Shown here: piece by piece, positions 9,243-17,908 of the stretch | Numbering within the stretch: the stretch's first letter is position 1 | How the letters are laid out: each line of letters opens with the position of its first letter | From: Paenibacillus sp. PK3_47 | GTDB taxonomy: Bacteria > Bacillota > Bacilli > Paenibacillales > Paenibacillaceae | Length of the DNA: 64,000 bases | NCBI RefSeq assembly: GCF_023520895.1 | Contig: NZ_CP026029.1 | Coordinates: 992,001-1,056,000, forward strand | Reading direction: 5' to 3' | Made by a program: the position numbers and the translations under genes | The notes under the pieces: model-generated | What the model was told of the DNA's origin: nothing | What the model saw: only the letters and a program-made list of their open reading frames with translations | The model's database searches: none

Positions 9243-10175
9243 TTAGTCCTCCTTTCCTCCAGCCAGTTTAATACGCGGATCAACAGCAACATAAGCGACG
9301 TCTGTGAGGAAACGTGCAACCATCAGAATGACGCCGTAGAAAATGGTGATACCCATAATGATAGGATAGTCACGGGTATTAATAGCTTGTACGAACTGTT
9401 TACCGATACCGCCGATACCGAAGATCTGCTCAATAACTACCGAACCGGTAATGATGTTTGCAGTCATGGGTCCCACATAAGTGATTACCGGCATAATACC
9501 GTTACGCAGTACGTGACGGGCAAGGATTGACATCCAGCTGAGGCCTTTTGCCTTTGCTGTTTTAATGTAATCAGAATGCAGCACCTCAAGCATACTTGAA
9601 CGGGTTAGACGGGCTATTACGGCTATCGGAGACGCCGTCAGAGCCATAACCGGGAGGAAATAGTTCATCGGCCCCTGGAAGCCCATAACAGGGAAAATCT
9701 TCCAGTGATATGCCAGCAGGTATTGCAGAAGTGAAGCCACAACAAAGCTCGGTACCGCGATACCGAGAACAGCCAACACCATTGCGATATTATCAATCAA
9801 TCTCCGGTGATACAAGGCTGCAAGCATACCCAGTGCCACACCAACAATAACTGCTACGATAATAGCGACTACACCAAGCTTCAGCGATGAGGAGAAGGTT
9901 TGTGAAATAATATCAGTTACTTCCTGATTCAGCATCTTCATGGAAATGCCGAGGTCACCCTTAAGAATGTTCTTCAGATAAAGCACGTACTGCTCAAAGA
10001 CGGGCTTGTCCAAATTATACTGCGCGTACAAGCGCTGCAGAATTTGTTCAGGAATTTTTTTCTCGGATGTAAACGGATCGCCCGGAATTGCTTTCATTAG
10101 GAAAAAGGTCGCAGAAATCAAGACAAACAGCGAAACTACCATATGGAGAAATCTGTTGAAAATATAACGAACCAT
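9243..10175 (-). CDS. oppB: Oligopeptide ABC transporter permease OppB
   Basis: Second permease subunit, 310 residues from the ATG at 10175 (VRYIFNRFLHM...). GAAGGAGG lies nine bases upstream of that codon, so longer starts are unlikely. About six transmembrane helices; the periplasmic-side segment PGDPFTSEKKIPEQ and the EAA loop SDYIKTAKAKGLSWMSILARHVLRN are typical of OppB/DppB. It is separated from oppA by a strong hairpin-U-tract terminator, so it is probably expressed by partial readthrough. Confidence 0.95.
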   Translation of the reverse strand: MVRYIFNRFLHMVVSLFVLISATFFLMKAIPGDPFTSEKKIPEQILQRLYAQYNLDKPVFEQYVLYLKNILKGDLGISMKMLNQEVTDIISQTFSSSLKLGVVAIIVAVIVGVALGMLAALYHRRLIDNIAMVLAVLGIAVPSFVVASLLQYLLAYHWKIFPVMGFQGPMNYFLPVMALTASPIAVIARLTRSSMLEVLHSDYIKTAKAKGLSWMSILARHVLRNGIMPVITYVGPMTANIITGSVVIEQIFGIGGIGKQFVQAINTRDYPIIMGITIFYGVILMVARFLTDVAYVAVDPRIKLAGGKED

Positions 10176-10293
10176 GCCCGCCATCACCTCCTTCGACAAT
10201 ATTTTTACTTACCTATTGTAAGGAAAAAACAATCATTTGTCTATTTGATCAAATTTCTATTTTTCCCAAATAATCGCATTTATCACCCAATAC

Positions 10294-10333
10294 AAAAAAA
10301 AGGGATATATATGGAGTTCCACATATATATCCC
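10294..10333 (-). terminator. Intra-operon terminator/attenuator between oppA and oppB
   Basis: On the minus strand GGGATATATATG and CATATATATCCC form a stem around a short loop, followed at once by eight T. It lies downstream of oppA, inside the opp operon. Partial termination here would give more binding protein than permease, as is common in ABC operons. Confidence 0.8.
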
Positions 10334-10392
10334 GAAGTAATATAAAAACTTCAGACTATTATATTACTGTATTTGGTTATCTTTATTGGATC

Positions 10393-12117
10393 CTAGTGCT
10401 CAAGCAGGTAAGCACGGGACAGGTCGATTGCACCACTGAAGTCAAGAGTTACACCTTTGAGGTATTCTTTGTTCAGGGAGTTGTTAGTGTAGTAGTAGAT
10501 CGGAATAACAATCATGTCATCCATAATGAGTTTTTCAGCTGCTGCGAATTTCTCTTGGCGAACAGCGTTGTCCGAAGAAGTTTTTGCTTCTTGGATCAGT
10601 TTGTCATACGCAGGGTTGGAGTATCCAGTGTCGTTGTTACCGCCGCCGGTTACCCACATATCCAGGTAAGTCATTGGATCATTGTAATCCGCGGACCAGC
10701 CTGCACGTGCTACTTGGTAGTTCAGGTTAGTTTTGTCTTCGAGGAAAACGCCCCACTCTTTGTTTTCCAGTTTAACTTCAACGCCGAGCGCCTTTTTCCA
10801 CATATCAGCTACGGCAACCGCAATCTTTTGGTGACCTTCACTAGTATTGTAGGAAAGGGTGAAGCTCAGTTTATCCAGACCTTCTTCAGCCAGACCTTCA
10901 GCAAGCAATGTTTTAGCTTCTTCTACATTTTCACCAAAGTATTGGGAATCATCTACGGAAGTACGGAATTCTTCACCATTACTTTGGATACCTGGAGGAA
11001 CGAAACCAAATGCCGGGATTTGTCCGCCAAGAGTGATGTTATCAATGATTGGCTGACGTTCAATCGCCATAGCCAAAGCTTTACGGATTTTAGCGTTAGT
11101 AAATGGTTTTTCAGTTACATTGAACTGGTAGTAGTAAACGCTGGCAATACCTTTTCTTACAAATTCGTTAGGCAGTTCTTTCTCAACGATTGGCAGCTGC
11201 TCGGTTGGAATTTCACCGATCGGGCCGCCTGCACGGTCAAGCTCACCGTTCTTGTAGCTCAGCAGCTCAGTTGCGCCGCTGTTTACGATGGAGAAGTTGA
11301 TGGCTTGTGCTTTGATTTGATCAGCTGCATAGTAGTTCGGGTTCTTAGTTACAGCCAGGGATTGTCCAGTAGTCCACTCAGTCAGAGTGAAAGGTCCGTT
11401 AGTGATTTGGGTTTCAACAGTAGTTGCCCATTTTGCGTTGTCAGCAGCGGAGCTGTGTACTGGGTAGTACGTATAGAAAGACAGCAGACCCAGGAAATAA
11501 GGTGTCGGGTTAGCCAGTGTAACTTCAAGAGTTTTGTCGTCAATTACTTTTACGCCAACTTGGCTGAAATCAGTAATCTTGCCGGTGTTGAAATCTTCAG
11601 CACCTTTGATGTAGTACAGCTGGTAAGCGTAAGGAGCAGCTTGCTCAGCATTTGGATCAAGTACACGCTGCCATGCAAATGCAAAATCGTTTGCAGTTAC
11701 AGGGTCGCCGTTACTCCATTGTGCATCACGAATTTTGAACGTGTACACAAGACCGTCAGGGGAAATTTCCCAAGACTCAGCCATACCTTCTTCAGCTTGT
11801 CCTGTTTCTGCATTTTGACGGGTAAGACCTTCGTACATCAATTTCAGGATTGCATTGGAAGTACTGTCTTGCGCTTGTTGCGGATCAAATGTCGGAGGCT
11901 CGGAGCTCAGGTTGATTTTGAGCGTTTGGTCAGCAGCCAATTTCTCTTCGCCGTCTGTACCTGTGTTCGTGTTGCCTGCATTGTCAGTCGCCGGCGCGTT
12001 CGTCGGGCTGGCATTGTTACCGCTGTTGGCTGCATTGTTTCCGCCGCAACCAGCAAGCACTGTGCCGATTACGAGAACCAATGCAATCATGAGCAATAGA
12101 CTTTTACTCTTCTTCAT
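10393..12117 (-). CDS. oppA: Oligopeptide-binding lipoprotein OppA (SBP family 5)
   Basis: Extracellular peptide receptor anchored by a lipid, 574 residues. A signal peptide with basic start and hydrophobic core ends in the lipobox LAGC with Cys24, followed by a Gly/Asn/Thr-rich linker (about 25-60). The family-5 core includes NLSSEPPTFDPQ (about 70-81), and NGDPVTANDFAFAWQRVLDP near 137-156 is a family signature. It is the first gene of oppABCDF. Peptide specificity cannot be read from the sequence. Ribosome site AGGGGGAA upstream of the ATG. Confidence 0.96.
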   Translation of the reverse strand: MKKSKSLLLMIALVLVIGTVLAGCGGNNAANSGNNASPTNAPATDNAGNTNTGTDGEEKLAADQTLKINLSSEPPTFDPQQAQDSTSNAILKLMYEGLTRQNAETGQAEEGMAESWEISPDGLVYTFKIRDAQWSNGDPVTANDFAFAWQRVLDPNAEQAAPYAYQLYYIKGAEDFNTGKITDFSQVGVKVIDDKTLEVTLANPTPYFLGLLSFYTYYPVHSSAADNAKWATTVETQITNGPFTLTEWTTGQSLAVTKNPNYYAADQIKAQAINFSIVNSGATELLSYKNGELDRAGGPIGEIPTEQLPIVEKELPNEFVRKGIASVYYYQFNVTEKPFTNAKIRKALAMAIERQPIIDNITLGGQIPAFGFVPPGIQSNGEEFRTSVDDSQYFGENVEEAKTLLAEGLAEEGLDKLSFTLSYNTSEGHQKIAVAVADMWKKALGVEVKLENKEWGVFLEDKTNLNYQVARAGWSADYNDPMTYLDMWVTGGGNNDTGYSNPAYDKLIQEAKTSSDNAVRQEKFAAAEKLIMDDMIVIPIYYYTNNSLNKEYLKGVTLDFSGAIDLSRAYLLEH

Positions 12118-12158
12118 CTAGCAGTTCCCCCTAAATAGAATGTGGTATATGGTTTATG

Positions 12159-12164
12159 ATTATA
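12159..12164 (-). promoter_or_regulatory. Candidate -10 element of the opp operon
   Basis: A perfect TATAAT on the minus strand lies about 42 bp before the oppA ATG. No good -35 is seen at 16-18 bp, so an activator or an unusual promoter is possible. Confidence 0.4.
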
Positions 12165-12267
12165 CAACCAGTGGTCAAAAAAATCTAGAGCAATATTTTC
12201 TGAAAACAGATTTTTTTTAAAACTTTAAAATTTTGTGACATTGACGCTTCACCGGAGCAGCGGAACA

Positions 12268-12654
12268 TTACATCGCTTGTGATATGTAGCGGATAAGGCC
12301 TGTGATCATGAACAGCACATAACAGGCGCCCAGAAAAAAGAATGAAAGCCGCCAAACTGCCCGAAGTAACCGTTTTCCGTCCACTTTTCCTTTCAACCTG
12401 TTTTGGGCGCCTCCAATCAGTCCGGCGGATATTAATACAATAATTAGTATAAGAAAAAATCCGAATTGTGAATTGAAGATGTTATTGAACAAGGCCGATA
12501 CGGATAATAATAAAAAAATTGTAGTGATATCCATGGCCAGAAATAAAGTACTTCTTTTCTCTTTTTTGAGCCCAATGCCTATAAAATAAACAAGTAAAAA
12601 AGGTACAACCGGGATGACGCTTAAAGTAATAAATGAATTTGTCAAAATCTCCAA
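12268..12654 (-). CDS. DUF3397 family membrane protein
   Basis: Integral membrane protein of 128 residues with four predicted helices: about 10-30, 38-58, 65-84 and 105-122, with a short basic loop GGAQNRLKGKVDGKR between the third and fourth. It resembles the Bacillales DUF3397 family, whose members usually sit near panE and bshC. No function is known. The start is TTG with GGTGAGG upstream, the site lying in the tail of panE; the gap to panE is only 6 bp, so the two genes form one unit. Confidence 0.75.
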   Translation of the reverse strand: MEILTNSFITLSVIPVVPFLLVYFIGIGLKKEKRSTLFLAMDITTIFLLLSVSALFNNIFNSQFGFFLILIIVLISAGLIGGAQNRLKGKVDGKRLLRAVWRLSFFFLGACYVLFMITGLIRYISQAM

Positions 12655-12660
12655 ACAGCC

Positions 12661-13641
12661 TCACCTCTCCCTCACCATCATGCCTTCTACCATCCGGCAA
12701 ACCCAGCGGTTCAGCGGTACCTGTACCCCGCAGCGCTCTCCCATATCCACTATGTATCCGTTAATCCAGCGAACTTCAGTCGCCCTCAGGGCCGTAACAT
12801 CGGCAAGCATAGAAGAAATGTTGCCCGATGTAGCACGGCAGACCGATAAAATGTTCTCCCAGGCGCCGTCCTCATAACGTATCCCGCAGGCATCATATAC
12901 ACTGATAGCTTCCTTATAGAGTTCCTTCATTAACTGAATACGCTCTTCAGAGGCAAGCAGTTCACCATTCCTGATGCGCCAGATCGCGGTGAGCGGATTA
13001 ATTACGGCATTGATCAAGAGTTTCCGGTAAATCATGGTATCCATGTCATTCGACAAATGGGCGGAAAATCCTGCTGATCTGAGTTGTTTAATAAGAGTTC
13101 TTACAGAAGTGTTTCCCTCCTCCTGTTTCTCTGCTGCAAGTAACTTCTTGCTGTTCCAGTCCTTTCCGATATATAGTTCTCCTTTTCCTGCGTGAATAAC
13201 CCCGTTTGCGGTTTTTCTTTTGGCCGCTTCGGTAGTTACGGCAGCCCATATGGATGCCTCAGGCAGCAATTCCCTGAGAAACTCTAAATGGCCGTATCCA
13301 TTTTGAAAACAGAGAATATTCAAGCGGCTCCCGCTGAGAGGACTGAATATTTCCGGCATTTCATAATGAAGCGCGTTCTGCTTGACCGTGATTGCCGTCC
13401 AGTCGCCAGGCTCATGAAGATATGCTTCAGCAAAGCCATGTACAGATGCTGCACTGAACGTATCTCCTGCTATGACAACTGCTGCCTGTCCGTTCTCATA
13501 GCTGATGCCCAGTCCGCTGTGTTTAAGCGCCCGGCTTTGTTCTTCACTGCGGCACCAGAGCCTGACGCCGTTTCCAGATTGAATAAGCTTCCCGGCCAGC
13601 AGCAAGCCTATGGATCCCGCACCTATAATATCTATTTTCAT
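12661..13641 (-). CDS. panE: 2-dehydropantoate 2-reductase (PanE/ApbA family)
   Basis: NADPH-dependent ketopantoate reductase for pantothenate/CoA synthesis, 326 residues. The N-terminal dinucleotide fold starts MKIDIIGAGSIGLLLAG (GxGxxG at 7-12), and VKQNAL (about 96-101) corresponds to the KN motif. The C-terminal helical domain carries YRKLLINAVINPLTA, with the conserved catalytic-type Lys. It corresponds by position to B. subtilis ylbQ. Orthologues near bshC sometimes act on other 2-oxo acids, so substrate is assigned by family. Confidence 0.88.
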   Translation of the reverse strand: MKIDIIGAGSIGLLLAGKLIQSGNGVRLWCRSEEQSRALKHSGLGISYENGQAAVVIAGDTFSAASVHGFAEAYLHEPGDWTAITVKQNALHYEMPEIFSPLSGSRLNILCFQNGYGHLEFLRELLPEASIWAAVTTEAAKRKTANGVIHAGKGELYIGKDWNSKKLLAAEKQEEGNTSVRTLIKQLRSAGFSAHLSNDMDTMIYRKLLINAVINPLTAIWRIRNGELLASEERIQLMKELYKEAISVYDACGIRYEDGAWENILSVCRATSGNISSMLADVTALRATEVRWINGYIVDMGERCGVQVPLNRWVCRMVEGMMVRER

Positions 13642-13708
13642 GTCAGCCCCCCGCAGTCTTCCAATAATTTCCCCTCATTATATCCCGCCAGACTTTGCAA
13701 AAGCAAAA

Positions 13709-13755
13709 ACAAAAAACCGCAAATGCTCTGCCGTCCGGCCAGCTGATTTGCGGGT
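13709..13755 (-). terminator. Terminator after gerR
   Basis: Minus-strand arms CCGCAAAT and ATTTGCGG enclose about 21 nt and are followed by T6, directly after the gerR stop and before panE. Confidence 0.75.
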
Positions 13756-13772
13756 TATGCTTAAACTGATAC

Positions 13773-14423
13773 CTATTCCATGCGCTCCAGGTTACCATTA
13801 GCATCCATTTTGAACCGTGTCTTCATTTCTTCTTCTTCTTCATTGAGGAAAGCCAGTCTGCGGGCGCGGTCCATAATTTGAATCAGAGCCTTGTAATCAT
13901 CGTTCACCACACGGTAATCGCTTTGGGCCAGATTGACCTCTTTGGACAAACGCTCATTCTCTGTCCTTAATTCAATCAGTTCTTCTTCCTTTTCACGCAG
14001 ATCTCTTTCCAGCATTTTCAGCTGGCGTCCTGCCTCCTGAAACGTTCCTTTCCATTGTCTGAGAAACCGGATTACGGCATCAATAGATAACGAATTTTCA
14101 TTCAGTCCTTCGCTCCGCCCGTATTCCTCTTCAACGTCCCCGAGGATCAGCCCTGCTACCTGGGCCCCCCTGTTCACCGGCTGTTTCTTCAGATAACTGC
14201 GCTTCTGTCGCTGGCCCTTAGCGATGCTTATGGCATCTTCATAGCTTTTGCGGACACAGCTGTTCCAGCGGAAACCGCATGCCGCCGAGGTTCTGCCGAT
14301 TTTTTCGCCCACCTCTTCAAACGCGGCAAGCTGTGTGCTGCCCTCCCGGATATGACGCAGCGTTATTTCCGCCAATATCAAATCATCTTCTGCGCTCCAA
14401 GCATCTTGTCTAACGGCTGTCAT
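13773..14423 (-). CDS. gerR: RsfA/GerR-family sporulation transcription factor
   Basis: Predicted regulator of 216 residues. The N-terminal Myb/SANT-like domain (about 6-60: DAWSAEDDLILAEITLRHIREG...AACGFRWNSCVRK) is characteristic of RsfA, YlbO/GerR and YwfN proteins of spore formers. A basic linker precedes a coiled coil (about 125-185) with heptad Leu/Glu. B. subtilis gerR (ylbO) lies in the same neighbourhood as panE and bshC and acts in the mother cell under sigma E. The start ATG at 14423 is chosen for its GGAGGG site; the open frame extends eight codons further upstream. Confidence 0.85.
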   Translation of the reverse strand: MTAVRQDAWSAEDDLILAEITLRHIREGSTQLAAFEEVGEKIGRTSAACGFRWNSCVRKSYEDAISIAKGQRQKRSYLKKQPVNRGAQVAGLILGDVEEEYGRSEGLNENSLSIDAVIRFLRQWKGTFQEAGRQLKMLERDLREKEEELIELRTENERLSKEVNLAQSDYRVVNDDYKALIQIMDRARRLAFLNEEEEEMKTRFKMDANGNLERME

Positions 14424-14770
14424 AAAGCCTAACCCTCCTAACAACATCTTGAAATAACCATCTTCATAACCGGCAGCTCCGCCGGGTAGTGAATAGGGAT
14501 AAAAGCTGCTTACTCCATTTCTATGCCTCTAATAGAGTTCATAGAATCTATTTGATACTAAATTGTATTTCCATTTTGTCCACACATCATACTCTCGCTG
14601 CTATAAATTCTGAGTTCTGGTGCAAAACGGATACGTCAATTACATAAATCATAAAACTTATAAAAATGCATAATTTTTTCAATGAATTCGTTTACAGGCT
14701 TTTCAGCAGAGGGTATAATTACTCTTAAGAATGATTATTCGGGAGACATTTCTTAAAGGGGGTACTCTCT
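14424..14770. other. Divergent intergenic region between gerR and the DUF2626 gene
   Basis: About 350 bp, AT-rich, without an open frame of merit. It holds the gerR ribosome binding site on the left and a clear vegetative promoter for the right-hand gene (14691-14719). No other repeat or structured RNA was seen. Confidence 0.6.
14691..14719 (+). promoter_or_regulatory. Sigma-A promoter of the DUF2626 gene
   Basis: TTTACA (14691-14696), a 17-bp spacer and a perfect TATAAT (14714-14719), 52 bp before the start codon. Confidence 0.8.
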
Positions 14771-15007
14771 TTGGACCGCATGTTTCGCGTACTCGGTTTT
14801 TTCACGCTGACGATTGGACTCATGGCATTTGCCGGGGATCTGACCGAAATGGCTCTGCTCTTCTTTTTACAAACCGCATTTTTTGTAATCCTGGGCTATA
14901 TGAAATTTACGGAAAAGACCTACGTTCTGCTCTTCTGGGGGTACATGATCGTTGCCTTCAGCGGATTCAGCTACTGGACAGTCTTCCAAATGGGTCTACC
15001 GCTATAA
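14771..15007 (+). CDS. DUF2626 family small membrane protein
   Basis: Protein of 78 residues with three closely packed hydrophobic segments (about 6-22, 27-43, 50-68) and short polar loops. It matches the conserved Bacillales DUF2626 family, of unknown function. TTG is taken as start because AAAGGGGG lies eight bases upstream; the next ATG would be too far from any site. It is monocistronic, with its own promoter and a terminator at 15018-15062. Confidence 0.8.
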   Translation: MDRMFRVLGFFTLTIGLMAFAGDLTEMALLFFLQTAFFVILGYMKFTEKTYVLLFWGYMIVAFSGFSYWTVFQMGLPL

Positions 15008-15017
15008 AATCCGCTCA

Positions 15018-15062
15018 CAAAACGGATATGTTCCTTGCATAAGGAGCGTTTCCGTTTTTTTT
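15018..15062 (+). terminator. Terminator after the DUF2626 gene
   Basis: Hairpin AACGGA...TTCCTT / AAGGA...TTCCGTT with internal mismatches, followed by T8. Confidence 0.7.
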
Positions 15063-15165
15063 GTTGTATTTTTTAGGTCTCCGGCCGATAAACAGGGTAT
15101 GATATTTTAACAGGACAAAACATATTAATAGTACATACATTTTTATTGCATAAGGTGGTGGTGTC

Positions 15166-16299
15166 GTGCTCTCCTGTAAAAATACTCGCCGAAAGTTGTT
15201 CTTCCTGCTCATGCTGCTCCTCTGCACTATGCTGCCGCTAACACGGGCTGCTCAGCTGTCCGCCAGCTCCGGGGCCTCATTTTCCGCTCCTGGACCTGAT
15301 ATTCCGGATAACGCCGAAACCCGCAAGCTGCTGGAGCAGAGCCTGTCTTCGGCTGAGATCGAACGTGAAATTATAAGAATTACCGCCGAACAGTCTGTCC
15401 TTGAAAAAAAGGTAAACCTGCTGCAGAAAGAGGCTGCGGACAAAGAAACCGCCATTTCTGAACAGCAGGAACGTGCCGGTGCTGTCATCCGTGCTTATTA
15501 TATGGGAGACCGGGACGGCCTGCTCGGAGCCCTGCTCTCAGCCAAAAGTATCGGCAGACTGCTCGCCTTATATGATTATTATGAAATTATTATCGGCAGG
15601 GATCGTGATATATTAACGCAATACAAGGAGCAGTATAAAGATTTGAAGTCTGTAATTCTTACTGCACAGCGCAGTGCCCAGGAGCTGGAGCAGCTCAAGG
15701 CGAGTCTTACAGAGCAAAAGATACGTGTGGCCGCTTTGAATGAAGAAATCGAGGGCGGAATCAGAGACAGCAGTGACCCCGAGAGCCTGAGTGCACTGCT
15801 GGAGGAATTTACGAGGTATTGGGAGAACATCGGTCTTCATGAGGTAAAAACGTATTTTAAAGCTTTATCCGCTGCGATGAATCATCTGCCGCAGTTCGTC
15901 CAGAGCCACGACGGGATGCTGACCCGAAAAGGCATGACCTACCATCTCGCCCTGAAGCAGGAGGACCTGAATGATTTTCTGGTATCGCAAAACCCTCTTT
16001 TTAAAGATTTTGCCTTCCAGTTTGCAGATGGCCAGGTCACCGCTTCCGGTACCAGCGGAGGCTTGTCCCTTACGCTTACCGGTCATTACACGATTCAAGA
16101 GGAACCGGTGAGCGGGCTGATGTTCCATGTCGACAACGTCGTCTTTAATGGACTGGAGCTGCCGGATTCCACGCGCGAGTCGCTGGAAGAGGAGTTTGAT
16201 CTGGGCTTTTATCCGGGGAAAATAGTATCCTTCCTGCATGCCACAGATGTAGAGAGCAAGGATGGCGTCCTGCATGTCAAGCTCTCCATCTCATTCTGA
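15166..16299 (+). CDS. Secreted coiled-coil protein with C-terminal lipid-binding-like domain
   Basis: Not a recognised named gene; 377 residues. A signal peptide (basic RRK, hydrophobic 11-25, likely cleavage near TRAA-Q) is followed by a long coiled coil (about 45-205) whose middle part, AVIRAYYMGDRDGLLGALLSAKSIGRLL, resembles the N-terminal coiled-coil regions of CwlO/PcsB-type cell-wall proteins. The C-terminal about 140 residues alternate beta strands (LSLTLTGHYTIQ, HVDNVVFNGLELP, VLHVKLSISF) as in DUF2993/YpmS-like domains. There is no NlpC/P60 or other hydrolase domain. The start is GTG with AAGGTGGTGG before it. The last 9 bp overlap the convergent solute-binding gene. Role unknown; a structural or regulatory envelope function is inferred. 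Confidence 0.7.
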   Translation: MLSCKNTRRKLFFLLMLLLCTMLPLTRAAQLSASSGASFSAPGPDIPDNAETRKLLEQSLSSAEIEREIIRITAEQSVLEKKVNLLQKEAADKETAISEQQERAGAVIRAYYMGDRDGLLGALLSAKSIGRLLALYDYYEIIIGRDRDILTQYKEQYKDLKSVILTAQRSAQELEQLKASLTEQKIRVAALNEEIEGGIRDSSDPESLSALLEEFTRYWENIGLHEVKTYFKALSAAMNHLPQFVQSHDGMLTRKGMTYHLALKQEDLNDFLVSQNPLFKDFAFQFADGQVTASGTSGGLSLTLTGHYTIQEEPVSGLMFHVDNVVFNGLELPDSTRESLEEEFDLGFYPGKIVSFLHATDVESKDGVLHVKLSISF

Positions 16300-17523
16300 C
16301 TCTTGTGCCAGCATCTCTTTGAACCCTGCAGCGTCAAGTTCGCCGGTAAGCAGCGATTTTACCGCACCGGAGATTTCGCCCCATCTGCCTGCTGTGTCTT
16401 CCCCTGTAACCGCTTCGTCTGAGAGCAGCTGCCCGGCATCAAACGGAAGCCCGGCAATCTCCGGCAATCCTGTCCGGTACAAGGCGTCCAGAGCGGGCAG
16501 GCGCCCGGTATTCTCAAGCCATTCCAGCTGGGCGCTACTTGAGGTAATATAGGCAAGCCATTCCACCGCAGCTTCCGGATTATCTGATTCTGCCGGAAGC
16601 GCGAAAAAACGGCTGTACATATAATTATTCGCGGTGCTTCCGTCAATCGGCGGCAGTTCGGCTGCAAGCGAAGAATTGCCGTGCTTTTGCCATTCTGAGA
16701 GCGGAAGCGCGGCTACGGCGAGCCTTCCCTCTTGAAGCAGATTCCATATCTCCTCATTGAATCTGCTCGTAAAATAGAAATAACTCCGCGCATATTGGGT
16801 CCACTCCAGTGCCTCATCATCTCCGGAAGACCAGCCGGCAGAGCCCATACTTTTCAGAACCGCTGAAAAACCGTATGGATTACGGGTATCCAGGGCAAGT
16901 AAATATTTCTCCGCTTTCTGCTCTTCACGAAGCTGCCCCAGTATTACATTCCAGTCTTCCAGACTTTTTGGCGCCTGCTCAAGCCCCAGCTCCTGCAGAC
17001 GTGCCGGAGAATACACCAGCACATAAGGATCAATATCGAGCGGTACTCCCCAGTCATATCCGTTCCACTGCATCTGGGGAATCAGCACGGTCAGCGGAGA
17101 GCTCCCCGGAACACTCTGATATACATCCACCGGGAGCAAATAGCCCGAAGTGGCCAGCTCAGGGATATTCCGTCCATCCGTCATTATGATGTCCGGACTT
17201 TCCCCTACCGTCAAATCATTCTTCAGGTTCTCCGCTGTTTCTTCGCTGTCCACATTGCTCAGTATGACTTCCACGCCGCTGGACAGTGTGTAATTGCTGT
17301 TGATCCGTTCAAGCTCACGCAGCTCCTCGTTGTTAAGCGACACACGGACGTGCAGGCTCTGCACAGCGCCCTGCTCGCCTGAAGCCGGCCGCTCCGACTG
17401 GTTCAGCGGCTGGTTCCGCGGGAAGGAGCCCTCATTGGTGTCCAGCTCCATGCTCGGCGACAAGCCTGTCAGTGCCAGCAGCAATATTGCAAACAGCAGC
17501 CAATAGTTTTTGCGTCTCAGCAT
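16291..17523 (-). CDS. Extracellular solute-binding protein, family 1 (orphan)
   Basis: 410 residues from the ATG at 17523 (LRRKNYWLLF...). It starts with a hydrophobic signal/anchor (about 6-24) and continues with a family-1 periplasmic-binding fold, recognisable by GESPDIIMTDGRNIPELATSGYLLPVD, GVPLDIDPYVLVYSPARLQELG and the C-terminal AVEWLAYITSSSAQLEWLENTGRLPAL. Such proteins feed sugar or oligosaccharide ABC transporters, but no permease or ATPase gene lies nearby. No lipobox cysteine is present after the hydrophobic stretch, so the protein is either secreted or held by an uncleaved signal. Its 3' end overlaps the convergent gene at 15166-16299 by 9 bp. Ligand unknown. Confidence 0.78.
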   Translation of the reverse strand: MLRRKNYWLLFAILLLALTGLSPSMELDTNEGSFPRNQPLNQSERPASGEQGAVQSLHVRVSLNNEELRELERINSNYTLSSGVEVILSNVDSEETAENLKNDLTVGESPDIIMTDGRNIPELATSGYLLPVDVYQSVPGSSPLTVLIPQMQWNGYDWGVPLDIDPYVLVYSPARLQELGLEQAPKSLEDWNVILGQLREEQKAEKYLLALDTRNPYGFSAVLKSMGSAGWSSGDDEALEWTQYARSYFYFTSRFNEEIWNLLQEGRLAVAALPLSEWQKHGNSSLAAELPPIDGSTANNYMYSRFFALPAESDNPEAAVEWLAYITSSSAQLEWLENTGRLPALDALYRTGLPEIAGLPFDAGQLLSDEAVTGEDTAGRWGEISGAVKSLLTGELDAAGFKEMLAQESE

Positions 17524-17550
17524 GATGGAGCCCCTTCCCGTCTCATACAA

Positions 17551-17864
17551 AAGTTTGTCCCTTTATTTTACCAGATGTTCCCGATGTTGTCTTTGGCGGG
17601 AGAACGGCAGAGGTACTATAAAAAATCTGAATTTAATTCATGGCTCCAGGCGTATTGCGCAATTCCGGGGAATGTTTGGACTTCCGGCCGCTGTTGTCTC
17701 CAGATTTATTTGATTTGTACCGCTTTTAGCGGATTAAATCCGGAGACAAAGGCGGACGCATTCGCTCCTACAGTTCCAAACTTCCCCTCCATTGCTTCCG
17801 CCTCTGTGCAGCTCTTTAATTCAGGTTAAAAATACAGACCTCGCCGTTCAGTGGGCTGGGCAGG
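17551..17864. other. Intergenic region carrying a long hairpin element
   Basis: The gap holds no credible gene. Its main content is the 108-bp inverted repeat at 17674-17781, listed separately. Confidence 0.6.
17674..17781. repeat. Long imperfect palindrome (putative dispersed hairpin element)
   Basis: Nested arms: GTTTGGACT (17674-17682) with AGTTCCAAAC (17772-17781); TTGTCTCCAGATTTA (17694-17708) with TAAATCCGGAGACAA (17735-17749), one mismatch in 15; and an apical CCGC/GCGG (17720-17732). It lies outside genes, between an orphan binding-protein gene and the ylaK terminator, and has no U-tract. The fold is seen directly; the idea that it is a dispersed repeat is inference. Confidence 0.6.
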
Positions 17865-17897
17865 AAAAAGCCGGGAGATGATGCTCTCCCGGCTTTT
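17865..17897 (-). terminator. Terminator after ylaK-like gene
   Basis: Perfect stem AAAGCCGGGAGA / TCTCCCGGCTTT with a 6-nt loop; T run on either strand, so possibly bidirectional. Confidence 0.8.
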
Positions 17898-17908
17898 GGT
17901 ATAGGTCG

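Noticed and set aside
10396..12099. 567-codon open frame antisense to oppA
   Set aside because: OppA on the other strand is unmistakable; the antisense frame has no site or domain and reflects codon bias.
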